From assembly GCA_965199805.1 (NCBI GenBank), contig CBDATO010000001.1, positions 2,728,001 through 2,792,000 of the forward strand: 64,000 nt of DNA. Direction: 5' to 3'. The position numbers and the translations under genes are program-made. This DNA comes from DATAZK01 sp965199805 (GTDB lineage Bacteria; Actinomycetota; Actinomycetes; Frankiales; Frankiaceae). Shown here in pieces: positions 17,866 to 27,544 of this stretch. How positions within the stretch are numbered: the first letter of the stretch is position 1; each line of letters begins with the position of its first letter. Under the pieces are notes generated by a model. It made no database searches, was not told where the DNA came from, and saw only the letters and a program-made list of their open reading frames with translations.

Positions 17866-17886
17866 CTTCAGTGAATCAGTAATCAG

Positions 17887-19197
17887 TTGAGCGACCTGCG
17901 GCCGGTGGTGGCCAGCGGCGCCGTACGCGCACTGCTGCTGCCGCTGTCCGCGGTCCTCACGCTCGGCACCAGCAAGCTGCTGGTCGACGCCGTCGGGGCC
18001 ACCGCGTACGGCGCCGTCATCTTCGTCGGCACGCTCTTCCAGCTGCTGCCGTTCGCCGACCTCGGCGTGGGCGCAGCGGTCACCCGGGCGGTCGCGGCTT
18101 CGGACGACCCGCGCTGCGACCCGTACGTGCACGCGGTGCTGCGGCGCAGCGTGCGGATCCTGCTGGTGTCCGGCGGGGTGCTCGCGCTGGTGGCGATCGG
18201 CGTCGGGCTCGCCGGCGTCTGGGGAACGGTGCTCGGCCTGTCCGGTCAGGTCGAGCACCCGGAGCTCACCGCGACCCTCACGATCGTGATCTTCGCGTTG
18301 GGCCTGCCGCTCGCGCTCGGCCAGCGGGTGCTGCTCGGCGCGCACAAGAACCACCTCGGGGTCGCCGCCGGTGCCGCGCAGCCGGCCGTGGCGTTCGTGC
18401 TCACCGTCCTGCTGTGGGCGGCCGGTGGGCCGCCGGCCGCGTACGTGCTCGTCTTCCCGCTGGGTCTCGTCGCCGGCTCGGTCGTGACCAGCCTGCTGGC
18501 CCGCCGGGTCACCGGCCTGCGGGTCTCGCCGTTCGTCGCCTTCGAGCCGGTGGACCCGGCGCAGCCCGTACGGGTGCTGAACGTCGCGCTGCCGATGTTC
18601 CTGCTCTCGGTCGGCCTGCCGCTCGGCCTGCAGAGCGACAAGATCGTGATCAGCCATCGCCTGGCCCCCGAGGCGCTCTCGGAGTACGCCCTCGCGTCCC
18701 AGCTCTACCTGCCGGGCTGGCTCGTCCTGAGCACGTCCGCGTTCGCGCTGCTGCCGGTCTTCGCGCGGCGGCGCGCGAAAGGGATCCCGCACCGGCAGCT
18801 GTGGCTCCGGCTGACGCTGGCGTTCGGCGCTCTGAGCGCGGCGATCGGCCTCGGCTACGTGCTGCTCGCCCCGTACGTCGGCCACCTGATCGCGGGTGGC
18901 GCGGTGCCGATCGGACTGGACCTGCGGACCGCCTTCGCCTGCCTGCTGCTGGTGCAGACCTCGGGCCTGGTCTCCGGCATGGTGCTGAACCGGCCGGAGG
19001 AGATGTGGGTGCAGGCCGCCGGGGTGCTGACGATGATGGTCAGCAACCTGGCGCTGTCGTGGTGGCTCGCCGCAGCAGTGGGGGTCGCCGGCCCGGTGAT
19101 CGCGTCGGCGGTCACGGTGGGGCTGTGCATGACGCTGCCGTCCGCGGTGCGCGCGGCCCGCAGCCGGTCGTTCGTCGTCAGCCCAGCGCTGCGGTGA
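17887..19197 (+). CDS. polysaccharide-flippase-like membrane protein (MOP/Wzx superfamily)
   Basis: This 436-residue protein has about 12 hydrophobic helices. It begins with a family-like pattern (RALLLPLSAVLTLGTSKLLVDAVGATAYGAV and FADLGVGAAVTRAVA) typical of O-antigen/teichoic-acid flippases. The TTG start at 17887 is tentative: no clear Shine-Dalgarno is visible, and a short direct repeat (AATCAGT twice) lies just upstream. It may export a lipid-linked or peptide-like product. It converges on and overlaps by 20 bp the A-T-TE synthetase gene, which suggests a linked function but not co-transcription. Confidence 0.7.
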   Translation: MSDLRPVVASGAVRALLLPLSAVLTLGTSKLLVDAVGATAYGAVIFVGTLFQLLPFADLGVGAAVTRAVAASDDPRCDPYVHAVLRRSVRILLVSGGVLALVAIGVGLAGVWGTVLGLSGQVEHPELTATLTIVIFALGLPLALGQRVLLGAHKNHLGVAAGAAQPAVAFVLTVLLWAAGGPPAAYVLVFPLGLVAGSVVTSLLARRVTGLRVSPFVAFEPVDPAQPVRVLNVALPMFLLSVGLPLGLQSDKIVISHRLAPEALSEYALASQLYLPGWLVLSTSAFALLPVFARRRAKGIPHRQLWLRLTLAFGALSAAIGLGYVLLAPYVGHLIAGGAVPIGLDLRTAFACLLLVQTSGLVSGMVLNRPEEMWVQAAGVLTMMVSNLALSWWLAAAVGVAGPVIASAVTVGLCMTLPSAVRAARSRSFVVSPALR

Positions 19198-21775
19198 TCT
19201 CCTGCTCGATCAGCGCGGCGAGCCCGGCGACGTGCGGCTCGTTCAGCATCGCGCGGTGGATGCCCGGCGCGGGCTTCAGCTCCCAGCGGCCGGTGAGGAA
19301 GCGCGCCCACATCGTGCTGCGCCTCTTGCGGTGATCGGGGCTCGGCTCGTCCTGCGCGGTGACGACCAGCGTGCGCCCCGGATACGGCCGCCCCCGGTAG
19401 AAGAAGCTGACCAGGTGGGTCTGGCGCGTGTACGCCCCCTCCTCCGGCTTGCGGAAGCCACCACCGTCCGCGGCGGCGACCGGCCCCATCCTCAGTGCCC
19501 GGCCGGAGAGCACCCCGGCGTAGCGGCCGGCGGTGGTCATCCACTGCGCGGCCGACCGTCCGCGGATCGGCGGCAGCGCCGACGGATGCGGCGCGAAGCT
19601 GTCCAGCGTGATCAGGAGGGCGACCTCGTCACCGGCGGCGCGCAGCTGGTGCGCCATCTCGAACGCGACCCCGCCGCCGAAGGAGTAGCCGGCGAGCAGG
19701 TACGGCCCCGCGGGCGCGACCGTACGCAGCGCGGCGACGTGGCGGCGGGCCATGCGGCGTACCGACCAGTCCTGGAAGCGGGCCTGCTCGCGACCGGCCT
19801 CCTGCAGCGCCCAGACCGGCTGCTCGTCGCTCAGCCGGCGGGCCAGCGGCAGGAAGGTCATCCCGAGTCGCCCGGCACCGGTGACGCAGAACAGCGGCGG
19901 CCGCGATCCCGTACGCCGGATCGGCACCAGCCGGTCGGCGCGCTCGTCGGCCGCGTCTGGGCCGGCCGCCTCGACGGCAGCCGCGAACTCCGCGACGCTC
20001 GAGGCGTCCAGCAGCAGCCGGCTGCTCACCTGCCGGTCGTGCTGCTCGCCGAGCCGGGCCACCATCTCCTCGGCGGACAGGCTGTCGCCGCCGAGGTCGA
20101 AGAAGTCGTCCTGGGCCCCGACCTCGTCGAGTCCGAGCACGGTGGCCCAGAGCTCCGCGATCCGCTGCTCCCACGGGGTGCGCGGGGCGACGAGGTCGGC
20201 GGCCACGCGGGCCGGCGGGTCGGGCAGGGCCGCCCGGTCGAGCTTGTGCCGCTCGTTGCGCGGCAGCGCGTCGAGGAAGACGACCGCCTCGGGGATCATG
20301 TAGCTGGGCAGCGTCTGCCGGAGCTCGCGCCGCAGCTCCGCGGTGTGCACGACCTCGGCGCCGCGCTCGAGCACCAGGTAGGCGATGAGCCGCTTCCGCC
20401 CGGACGGCGTCGACCGCCCGACCACGACAGCCTCCTGCACGTAGGCGCAGTGCAGCAGGGCGGCCTCGACCTCGGCCGGCTCGACGAGGTTGCCCCGGAT
20501 CTTGACGCCGAGGTCCTTGCGGCCGGCCAGCCGGAAGGCGCCGCCTGGCAGCGCGACGGCGAGGTCGCCGGTCGCGACGGAGCGCCGGCCGTCCGGCAGG
20601 TCGGTGTACTTGAGCCGGGTGCGCTCCGGGTCGCGCCAGTAACCGACCGGCATGTAGCGCGAGGTGACGACGAGCTCGGCGACCTCACCCGGCTCGGGGG
20701 CGGTGCCGTCCTCACGCTCGAACGACACCGCGAAGCCGGGGATCGGCCAGCCGGCCGGCACGGGGCGCGGCAGGTCGGGCGTCTCGTCGGTGATCTCGTA
20801 CGACGACACCACGGTCGCCTCGGACGAGCCGAACGCGTTGAGCAGCCGGCACGACGCCGGTAGCGCCCGGCGGATCGTGAGCGCCTCCGAGCAGAGCACC
20901 TTCTCGCCCGCGCTGCGCACCATGCGCAGCGTGGGGGAGAGCTGCGCGCCCTCCGGCAGGGTGCGGACGACGGCGGTGAGCAGCGACGGCGGCGCGGACA
21001 GCAGCGTGATGCCGTTGTCGGCGAGCCAGCCGGGCATCGGCCCGGCCCCGCGGGCCCGGGGATCGAAGAAGTGCACGCTCGCGCCGCTGAGCAGCGCGGC
21101 CGACAGGTCGCCGCGGGCGGCGCCGAACGACAGCGGCATGACCAGGCCGTAGCGATCGTCCGGGCGGATCCAGTCGGCGTCGGAGCGGTGGTGCAGGTGG
21201 TGGCCGATGGTCCGGTAGGTGCCGGCGACCCCCTTGGGGGCGCCGGTCGAGCCGGAGGTGTAGACGATGCCGCTGATCGCGTCGGCCTCGATGGTCGGCC
21301 AATCGCGGGCCACGGGCGGCTCGGCGGGCGCCGGCGGGATGACGATCACCGCGACGCCGAGGCGGCGGGCCAGCGCCTCGTACGCGGGTGTGGTGACCAC
21401 CAGCGCGATGCCGGCGGCGTCGACGATGCCCTGCAACCGGTCGGCCGGCACCTCGGGGTCGAGCGTGACCTCCGGCCACACCACCTTGTAGAGCGCGATC
21501 GCGGTCACCGCCGCGCTCGGGTCGTGGCCGACGAGGGCGGCGACCGGCGACTCCCGGGTGATCCGCCGCTCCTGCAGGACCGAGACCACCCGGTCCGCGA
21601 CCACGTCGGAGAGCCGATCGAGCTCCGCGTACGTCAAGGACCAGCCGTCGCCGGCACTGGCGCAGGCGGCCACCGCGTCGGGCTGCCAGCGCACCACGTC
21701 GCGCCAGATCCGGTCGAGCGGCTCGTACGTGAAGTCGTCGACCAGCAGGTCCTGCGGCGGATTCAGCGTCGTCAT
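19178..21775 (-). CDS. A-T-TE non-ribosomal peptide synthetase-like enzyme
   Basis: This 865-residue single module has an adenylation domain (about 30-510), a carrier domain and a thioesterase, with no condensation domain. Adenylation motifs are VYTSGSTGAPKGV (A3), FGSSEATV (A5), GRKDLGVKIRGN (A8) and the catalytic Lys in RNERHKLDR (A10). The phosphopantetheine Ser is in LGGDSL near 561. The thioesterase nucleophile is in GYSFGGG near 696. At the A4 position the sequence is SFGAARGD, so Gly replaces the Asp235 that binds the alpha-amino group in amino-acid-activating domains. An alpha-keto or other carboxylic acid is therefore more likely. The ATG at 21775 is preceded by GGAG. The LCP gene lies upstream on the same strand. 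Confidence 0.85.
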   Translation of the reverse strand: MTTLNPPQDLLVDDFTYEPLDRIWRDVVRWQPDAVAACASAGDGWSLTYAELDRLSDVVADRVVSVLQERRITRESPVAALVGHDPSAAVTAIALYKVVWPEVTLDPEVPADRLQGIVDAAGIALVVTTPAYEALARRLGVAVIVIPPAPAEPPVARDWPTIEADAISGIVYTSGSTGAPKGVAGTYRTIGHHLHHRSDADWIRPDDRYGLVMPLSFGAARGDLSAALLSGASVHFFDPRARGAGPMPGWLADNGITLLSAPPSLLTAVVRTLPEGAQLSPTLRMVRSAGEKVLCSEALTIRRALPASCRLLNAFGSSEATVVSSYEITDETPDLPRPVPAGWPIPGFAVSFEREDGTAPEPGEVAELVVTSRYMPVGYWRDPERTRLKYTDLPDGRRSVATGDLAVALPGGAFRLAGRKDLGVKIRGNLVEPAEVEAALLHCAYVQEAVVVGRSTPSGRKRLIAYLVLERGAEVVHTAELRRELRQTLPSYMIPEAVVFLDALPRNERHKLDRAALPDPPARVAADLVAPRTPWEQRIAELWATVLGLDEVGAQDDFFDLGGDSLSAEEMVARLGEQHDRQVSSRLLLDASSVAEFAAAVEAAGPDAADERADRLVPIRRTGSRPPLFCVTGAGRLGMTFLPLARRLSDEQPVWALQEAGREQARFQDWSVRRMARRHVAALRTVAPAGPYLLAGYSFGGGVAFEMAHQLRAAGDEVALLITLDSFAPHPSALPPIRGRSAAQWMTTAGRYAGVLSGRALRMGPVAAADGGGFRKPEEGAYTRQTHLVSFFYRGRPYPGRTLVVTAQDEPSPDHRKRRSTMWARFLTGRWELKPAPGIHRAMLNEPHVAGLAALIEQEITAALG

Positions 21776-21883
21776 CGCGGCACTCCATCGTCGACAGGCC
21801 GCGCGCTGCGCCGCACCGGGATCGAATGATCACCGTAGCGGCGCGGCTACGGCCGCGTCCGGCGAAACCGCAGGTCCGGTGGG

Positions 21884-23011
21884 CTAGGAGGTGCCCGGCA
21901 GCGCCGTGTCGTTGCGCACCGCCTGCCACAGCGCGGCCGCCTTCGTCTCGTCCCAGAGCACTACGCTGCCGGCGCCCGGCTCGGTCGCGAAGCCCGCGAT
22001 CGGCACCGTCAGGGTGTTGCCCTTGCCGCCACCGGCGTCACGCAGCGCCAACCCCAGCCGCAGGACGTCCCAGACGTGGGTGCCGCGGTCGACCGTCAGT
22101 GCGTCGGCGGCGTCGTAGCCGAGCGGGATGGACCGGAACGGGTTGATCAGCGTGCCCGTCGAGGCCGCCTTGCTCAGCAGTGCCGCGAGGAACTGCCGCT
22201 GGTGCTGCACCCGCTCCAGGTCGCCGGTCGCGAACTTGCGGGTGCGGACGTAGCCCAACGCCTGCTCGCCGTTCAGCGTCTGGCAGCCGGCGGGGATGTT
22301 CAGCCCGGCGTTGCCGTCGTCGATCGCCTGGGCGACGCAGATCCGGACGCCGCCGACCGCGTCGACCATCGTCGCGAAACCGGCGAACCCGATCTCCGCG
22401 TAATGGTCGACGTGCACCCCGGTGACCTGCTCGACCGTGCGTACGAGCAGCGCCGGCCCGCCGAACGCGAAGGCGGCGTTCAGCTTGTTGCGGCCGTGGC
22501 CGTCGATCGGCACGTACGAGTCGCGCGGCAGCGAGATCAGCGACGTCTTCCCGCCCCCGGTGTGCACCAGCATGATCGTGTCGGTGCGGCCGCCGGCCGC
22601 GTAACCGGTGGCGAGCTTCTCCCGCTCGGCGGGGGTGAGGTCCTCGCGGCTATCGGAACCGACGACCAGCCAGTTGGTGCCCTTGGTGTCACCGGGCCGG
22701 CCGGCGTAGCTCTTCAGCGCGTCGGTGCGGTGCAGGCTGGCGTCCATCGACCAGCCGATGCCGACGGCGGCGAGCAGCAGGATCAGGACGAGCAGCAGGA
22801 TCCTCTTGCCCCACCCGAAGCGGCGCCGCTTCTTCTGCCGCGGGGGCCTGCCGCGCGGCGACAGCTCCGCGGGCAGGGGCTGCTGGTAGCCGGGGGGTGG
22901 ACCCGCCGGCGCCCCGATCGGGAACGGCTGGAAGTCCGGAGGGGCGCGGTAGCCAGGAGGCGGGCCGACCGGCTTCGCGACGGGGTTGGTCGGAGCGTCG
23001 TTCTCGCTCAT
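21884..23011 (-). CDS. LytR-CpsA-Psr (LCP) family phosphotransferase
   Basis: LCP proteins attach wall polymers such as arabinogalactan or teichoic acids to peptidoglycan. The protein has 375 residues. The cytoplasmic part is Pro/Gly-rich (PPPGYRAPP repeats), followed by a basic KKRRRFGWGKR, a membrane helix near 72-90, then the LCP domain. Conserved residues are visible in LVVGSDSRED, GGRTDTIMLVH, SLPRDSYVPI, NKLNAAFAFGG and RTRKFATGDLERVQHQRQF. The start ATG at 23011 is followed by MSENDAPTNP. It lies 108 bp upstream of the A-T-TE gene on the same strand and could share its transcript. Confidence 0.88.
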   Translation of the reverse strand: MSENDAPTNPVAKPVGPPPGYRAPPDFQPFPIGAPAGPPPGYQQPLPAELSPRGRPPRQKKRRRFGWGKRILLLVLILLLAAVGIGWSMDASLHRTDALKSYAGRPGDTKGTNWLVVGSDSREDLTPAEREKLATGYAAGGRTDTIMLVHTGGGKTSLISLPRDSYVPIDGHGRNKLNAAFAFGGPALLVRTVEQVTGVHVDHYAEIGFAGFATMVDAVGGVRICVAQAIDDGNAGLNIPAGCQTLNGEQALGYVRTRKFATGDLERVQHQRQFLAALLSKAASTGTLINPFRSIPLGYDAADALTVDRGTHVWDVLRLGLALRDAGGGKGNTLTVPIAGFATEPGAGSVVLWDETKAAALWQAVRNDTALPGTS

Positions 23012-23139
23012 CGCGTCGCCCTCCCCGTCCGCCCGATTCCGCCCTGATGATCAGTGGACGGTAAGCCCCGCTTCCTGAGTCCGGGCTGAACCCGGCTCCG
23101 CGCGTCGGGGTAGGGCGCTCGGATGGGGTGGGCGGACCC

Positions 23140-23145
23140 TAGGCT
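23140..23145 (+). promoter_or_regulatory. -10 box, leaderless
   Basis: TAGGCT is followed by 7 nt and the ATG at 23153. There is no ribosome site. Confidence 0.45.
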
Positions 23146-23152
23146 GGCCCGC

Positions 23153-24211
23153 ATGGGTGCGGTGCGGGTGGCGTTGCTGGGCTACGGCGTCGCCGGCGAG
23201 CACTTCCACGCGCCGTTGATCGCGGCCACCCCCGGCCTGCAGCTGGCCGTCGTCGTGACCCGCGATCCCGAGCGCGGCGCCCGAGCCCGGCAGCGGTATC
23301 CCGGCGTCTCGGTGCTGGCGAGCCCGACCGCGGTCTGGCGCGCGGCCGACGACGTCGACCTCGTCGTCGTCGCCACCCCGAACGACACCCACACCACCTT
23401 CGCGGAGGCAGCGCTCGAGGCCGGCCTCGCCGTGGTCGTCGACAAGCCGCTCGCCACCACCGCCGCCGACGCCGCCCGCCTCATCGCGGCGGCAGCAGCG
23501 GCCGGGCGACCGCTGACCGTCTTCCAGAACCGGCGCTGGGACAGCGACTTCCTCGCCCTCCGTAAGCTGATCGCCACGGGCGCGCTGGGCGACGTCTGGC
23601 GCTTCGAGTCCCGCTTCGAGCGGTGGCGCCCGGCGCCCAAGCCCGGCTGGCGCGAGTCGGGTGACCCGGCGAGCGGTGGCGGTCTGCTGCTCGACCTCGG
23701 CAGCCACCTCGTCGACCAGGCCCTCACGCTCTTCGGCCCGGTCACGCGGGTGTACGCCACGCTCGACCGGCGCCGCCCCGGTGTCGCGGTGGAGGACGAC
23801 GCCTTCCTCGACCTCACCCACGCCTCCGGGGTGCGCAGCTCGCTGTGGGTGAGCGCGGTCGCCGCCCAGCAGGGGCCGCGGCTGCGGGTGCTCGGCTCGC
23901 GTGGGGCGTACGTGGTCGACGGGCTCGACGGGCAGGAGGACGCGTTGCGCGCCGGACGCGACCCGGCCGCACCCGGCTGGGGTGCGGAGTCGCCGAGCCG
24001 CTGGGGGCGCCTCCACGTAGGCGACACCTCGAAGCCGGTCACCCGCGGGCCGGGGGCGTACCCGCTCTTCTACGCCGGAGTACGCGATGCGCTGCGGCTG
24101 GGGCGTCCGGTGCCGGTGGATCCGGTGAGCGCCGTACGCACCCTCGAGGTGCTCGACGCCGCCCGCACCTCCACGCAGACCGGCACGACCGTCACGTTGG
24201 CCGCCCGGTGA
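23153..24211 (+). CDS. Gfo/Idh/MocA-family oxidoreductase
   Basis: This 352-residue NAD(P)-dependent sugar or inositol dehydrogenase-like protein begins MGAVRVALLGYGVAGEHFHAPLI, a dinucleotide-binding GYGVAG. EKP-type Lys appears in the motif VVDKPLATT near 102. The C-terminal domain has GGGLLLDLGSHLVDQAL near 178, which carries the usual catalytic Asp/His pair. A second ATG 30 bp upstream is possible, but the chosen start fits the leaderless promoter and the family N-terminus. The stop overlaps the Nudix GTG. Confidence 0.85.
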   Translation: MGAVRVALLGYGVAGEHFHAPLIAATPGLQLAVVVTRDPERGARARQRYPGVSVLASPTAVWRAADDVDLVVVATPNDTHTTFAEAALEAGLAVVVDKPLATTAADAARLIAAAAAAGRPLTVFQNRRWDSDFLALRKLIATGALGDVWRFESRFERWRPAPKPGWRESGDPASGGGLLLDLGSHLVDQALTLFGPVTRVYATLDRRRPGVAVEDDAFLDLTHASGVRSSLWVSAVAAQQGPRLRVLGSRGAYVVDGLDGQEDALRAGRDPAAPGWGAESPSRWGRLHVGDTSKPVTRGPGAYPLFYAGVRDALRLGRPVPVDPVSAVRTLEVLDAARTSTQTGTTVTLAAR

Positions 24212-24672
24212 AGCGCAGCGCCGGCCTGCTCCTGTGGCGCCGCGGCGAGTCGGGCGTCGAGGTGCTGCTCGCCCACCCCGGAGGTCCGCTCTTCGCCCGC
24301 AAGGACGACGGCAACTGGACGATCCCCAAGGGCGAGCTGGATCCGGGCGAGGACGAGCTGGCCGCCGCGCGGCGCGAGTTCGGCGAGGAGCTCGGCATCC
24401 CCGTACCCGCGGGGGAGCCCGTGCTGCTCGGCGAGGTCCGGCAGAGCAGCGGCAAGGTGAACGTCATCTGGGCACTCGAGGGCGACCCGGGACCGTTCGA
24501 GGTGACCAGCAACCTGTTCGACCTGGAGTGGCCCCCGCGCAGCGGGAAGATCGGTCAGTACCCGGAGGTCGACCGGGCGGCCTGGTATCCGATCGGCGAG
24601 GCTGCGGCGAAGCTCTTCGTCTCGCAGCGGTCGTTCATCGAGCGGTTGGCGGAGCTGATCGGGCCCGCCTGA
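24208..24672 (+). CDS. Nudix hydrolase (Ap4A hydrolase/MutT-like)
   Basis: A 154-residue hydrolase of nucleoside diphosphates linked to another moiety. The Nudix box GELDPGE-x7-REFGEELG lies at about 42-64 and matches GX5EX7REUXEEXGU in full. The first strand KRSAGLLLWRR and the loop DDGNWTIPKG resemble Ap4A hydrolases of actinobacteria. The GTG start overlaps the previous stop (GTGA), so translation is coupled to the oxidoreductase. Confidence 0.85.
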   Translation: MKRSAGLLLWRRGESGVEVLLAHPGGPLFARKDDGNWTIPKGELDPGEDELAAARREFGEELGIPVPAGEPVLLGEVRQSSGKVNVIWALEGDPGPFEVTSNLFDLEWPPRSGKIGQYPEVDRAAWYPIGEAAAKLFVSQRSFIERLAELIGPA

Positions 24673-24676
24673 CGGC

Positions 24677-24919
24677 TCAGGCCCGGCGACGGCCGCTCGG
24701 GTGGCGGCGACGGGCGGCCTGCAGAGCCTGCTGCTCCTGCTCGGGGCTGTTCGCGGCGAGCAGCTCGGCGGCGGCGGTGCAGAAGTCGCTCTCGAAGACG
24801 TGGGCGGTCAGCGCGTCGAAGGTGTCGTCAAGGCCGGCCCAGGCGGTCCCGCGCAGCACCTTCTCGATGGCGGCGTCAGCGGCGGCGGCGGCACTGTCAC
24901 GGCTCTCGAACTGGTTCAT
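24677..24919 (-). CDS. small Ala-rich hypothetical protein
   Basis: This 80-residue protein starts at the ATG 24919 (MNQFESRDSAAAAADAAI) with a good GGGAG five nt upstream. It is acidic and Ala-rich in the first 60 residues and basic at the end (RRRHPSGRRRA). It is probably helical throughout. No known family is recognised. It converges on the Nudix gene with a 4-bp gap. Confidence 0.6.
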   Translation of the reverse strand: MNQFESRDSAAAAADAAIEKVLRGTAWAGLDDTFDALTAHVFESDFCTAAAELLAANSPEQEQQALQAARRRHPSGRRRA

Positions 24920-25185
24920 GCTGTCTCCCGGGTGCGGCTGGGGGTGCTGCGTCCTGCGCTGATCGTCGGCCGGTGTCTGTACCCGCGCTGTCAGGACCCT
25001 GACAGTCTGCCGGTTGGTTGGCCGACAGGCACACCGAGCGGCAGTGAAGCCATCGGACGACGGAGCGCCGTCCTGAAGCGCTGAAGTCCGGTACCTGCCG
25101 CCCGGATCACGGAATGAAACGGACTTCATCGGTCGAATCGGGCGCACGCGGGATGAGCCGTGCCGCCGGCGCCGTTACACCTCCT

Positions 25186-26235
25186 GTGAGTGACCCGCTG
25201 AACGTGCCGCTGTCCGTGCTCGAGCTCTCGCCGGTCGCCCGGGGCGGCACCCCGCGTGACGCGCTGATGGGGACCATCGAGCTGGCGAAACACGTCGAGG
25301 CGCTCGGCTACAACCGCTTCTGGCTGGCCGAGCACCACAACATGCCGGGCATCGCGAGCTCGGCGCCCGCCGTCCTCATCGGCCACGTCGCCGCCGCCAC
25401 CAGCACCATGCGCGTCGGCTCGGGCGGCGTCATGCTGCCGAACCATCCGCCGCTCGTGGTCGCGGAGCAGTTCGGCATGCTCGAGGCGCTGCACCCCGGC
25501 CGCATCGACCTCGGGCTCGGCCGCGCACCCGGCACCGACCAGGTCACCGCCTCGGCGCTGCGCCGCTCGGCCAAGGCACTTTCGGACGACGACTTCCCGC
25601 AGCAGCTCGGTGAGCTGCTCGCCTTCTTCGACGGCAACTGGCCGGAGGGCCACCCGTACGACGCCATCACCGCCGTGCCCGGTGAGGGCTACCGCCCGCC
25701 GGTCTGGCTGCTCGGCTCGAGCGGCTACAGCGCGCAGGTGGCGGGGCTGCTCGGCATGCCGTTCGCCTTCGCCCACCACTTCAGCTCGCAGAACACGCTG
25801 CCGGCGCTCAAGCTCTACCGCGACGTCTTCCGCCCGAGCGCGGAGCTGGCGGAGCCGTACTCGATGATCGCCGCCAACATCCTCGCCGCCGACACCGACG
25901 AGCACGCCCGCTACCTCGCCGGCCCGGGCGGCCTGTCGTTCCTGCGGCTGCGCAGCGGCCGGCCCGGCCCGTTCCCGACGAACGAGGAGGCGGCGAGCTA
26001 CCCGTACTCGGCGCAGGAGCGCGCGTTCGTCGACAACCGGATGAGCGAGCAGATCATCGGCGGGCCCGAGTCGGTGCGGCAGCAGATCGACGAGCTGCTC
26101 GCCACCACCCAGGTGAACGAGCTCATGATCACGACGATGACGTACGACAGCGCCGACCGCTGGCACTCCTTCGACCTGGTGTCGCAGGTGACCGGGATGG
26201 CGCCGCTGGCCGCCGGGGAGCCCGCGCTCGTCTGA
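25186..26235 (+). CDS. LLM-class flavin-dependent oxidoreductase (luciferase-like)
   Basis: This 349-residue alkanal-monooxygenase-like protein is related to the MsnO8/LLM group: VPLSVLELSPVARGG, YNRFWLAEHHNMPG near 46, RVGSGGVMLPNHPPLVVAEQF near 78 and GRIDLGLGRAPG near 105. The GTG at 25186 (SDPLNVPLSVLE) was chosen because homologues begin just before VPLSVL. An ATG at 25153 is an alternative. FMN-dependent oxidation is expected. The substrate is unknown and no partner reductase is adjacent. Confidence 0.8.
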   Translation: MSDPLNVPLSVLELSPVARGGTPRDALMGTIELAKHVEALGYNRFWLAEHHNMPGIASSAPAVLIGHVAAATSTMRVGSGGVMLPNHPPLVVAEQFGMLEALHPGRIDLGLGRAPGTDQVTASALRRSAKALSDDDFPQQLGELLAFFDGNWPEGHPYDAITAVPGEGYRPPVWLLGSSGYSAQVAGLLGMPFAFAHHFSSQNTLPALKLYRDVFRPSAELAEPYSMIAANILAADTDEHARYLAGPGGLSFLRLRSGRPGPFPTNEEAASYPYSAQERAFVDNRMSEQIIGGPESVRQQIDELLATTQVNELMITTMTYDSADRWHSFDLVSQVTGMAPLAAGEPALV

Positions 26236-26255
26236 GCGCAGGCGCCCCCGGGCGG

Positions 26256-27079
26256 TCAGGCCGTGGCGTGCTCCAGTGCCCGGCGCGTGAGCACCCGGGC
26301 GAGGTGACGGCGGTAGTCGCGGGTCGCGTGCATGTCCTCGGTCGGCTCGGTGTCCTGGTCGGCGAGGGCCGCGGCGTCGGCCACGCTCTTGCCGTCCGCG
26401 AGGGCCGCCTCGGTGGCCGAGGCACGCTTGGGTGTGGCCCCCATGTTGGCGAGTGCCACCCGGGCGCCGGCGGGGTCACGCGTCGCCGCAACGGCGACGA
26501 TGGCCCAGTCGTTGGCCCGGCGGACGAACTTCTCGTACGCCCACGGTGACGCCCCGATCGAGGCCGGGATCCGGATCTCGACGAGGATCTCGTCGGGCCC
26601 GACCGCGGACTCGAAGAAGCCGAGGAAGAAGTCGTCGACGTGGACCTCGCGGCGTCCGCCCGGTCCGGCGATCACCAGCGTGACGCCGAGGGCGAGTACG
26701 CCGGTGGGCAGGTCGGCGGCCGGGTCGGCGTGCACCAGGGAGCCGCCGAGCGTGCCGCGGTGACGGATCTGCCGGTCACCGACGTGCGCCGCGACGTGCC
26801 CGAGCAGCGGCGCCTTGGCGGTGAGCAGCTCGGAGGAGACCAGCTCGGCATGCCGGGTGGCGGCGCCGACCGCGATGACGTGGCCGTCCTCGCGGATGTA
26901 CGCCAGCTCCGGGATGCGGGCGATGTCGATGAGCACCGCGGGCGTGGCCAGCCGCAGCTTCATCATCGGCAGCAGCGAGTGGCCACCGGCGAGCAGCTTC
27001 GCGTCGTCGCCATGCTCGGCCAGGGCGGCCAGCGCGTCGTCGACCGTTGAGGGCCGGACGTACTCGAAGTCGACCGGGA

Positions 27080-27083
<4 letters not shown>
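26256..27083 (-). CDS. molybdenum hydroxylase FAD subunit (CoxM/XDH medium type)
   Basis: This 275-residue FAD-binding subunit starts at ATG 27083 (MIPVDFEYVRPSTVDDAL). FAD-contact motifs are LLAGGHSLLPMMKLRL near 31 and RHRGTLGGSLVHADPAADLP near 106. It carries electrons from the Fe-S subunit to an acceptor. Gene order on the reverse strand is large, small and medium subunit, with overlapping stops and starts, so the three are one operon. Confidence 0.88.
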
Positions 27084-27543
<460 letters not shown>

Positions 27544-27544
<1 letters not shown>

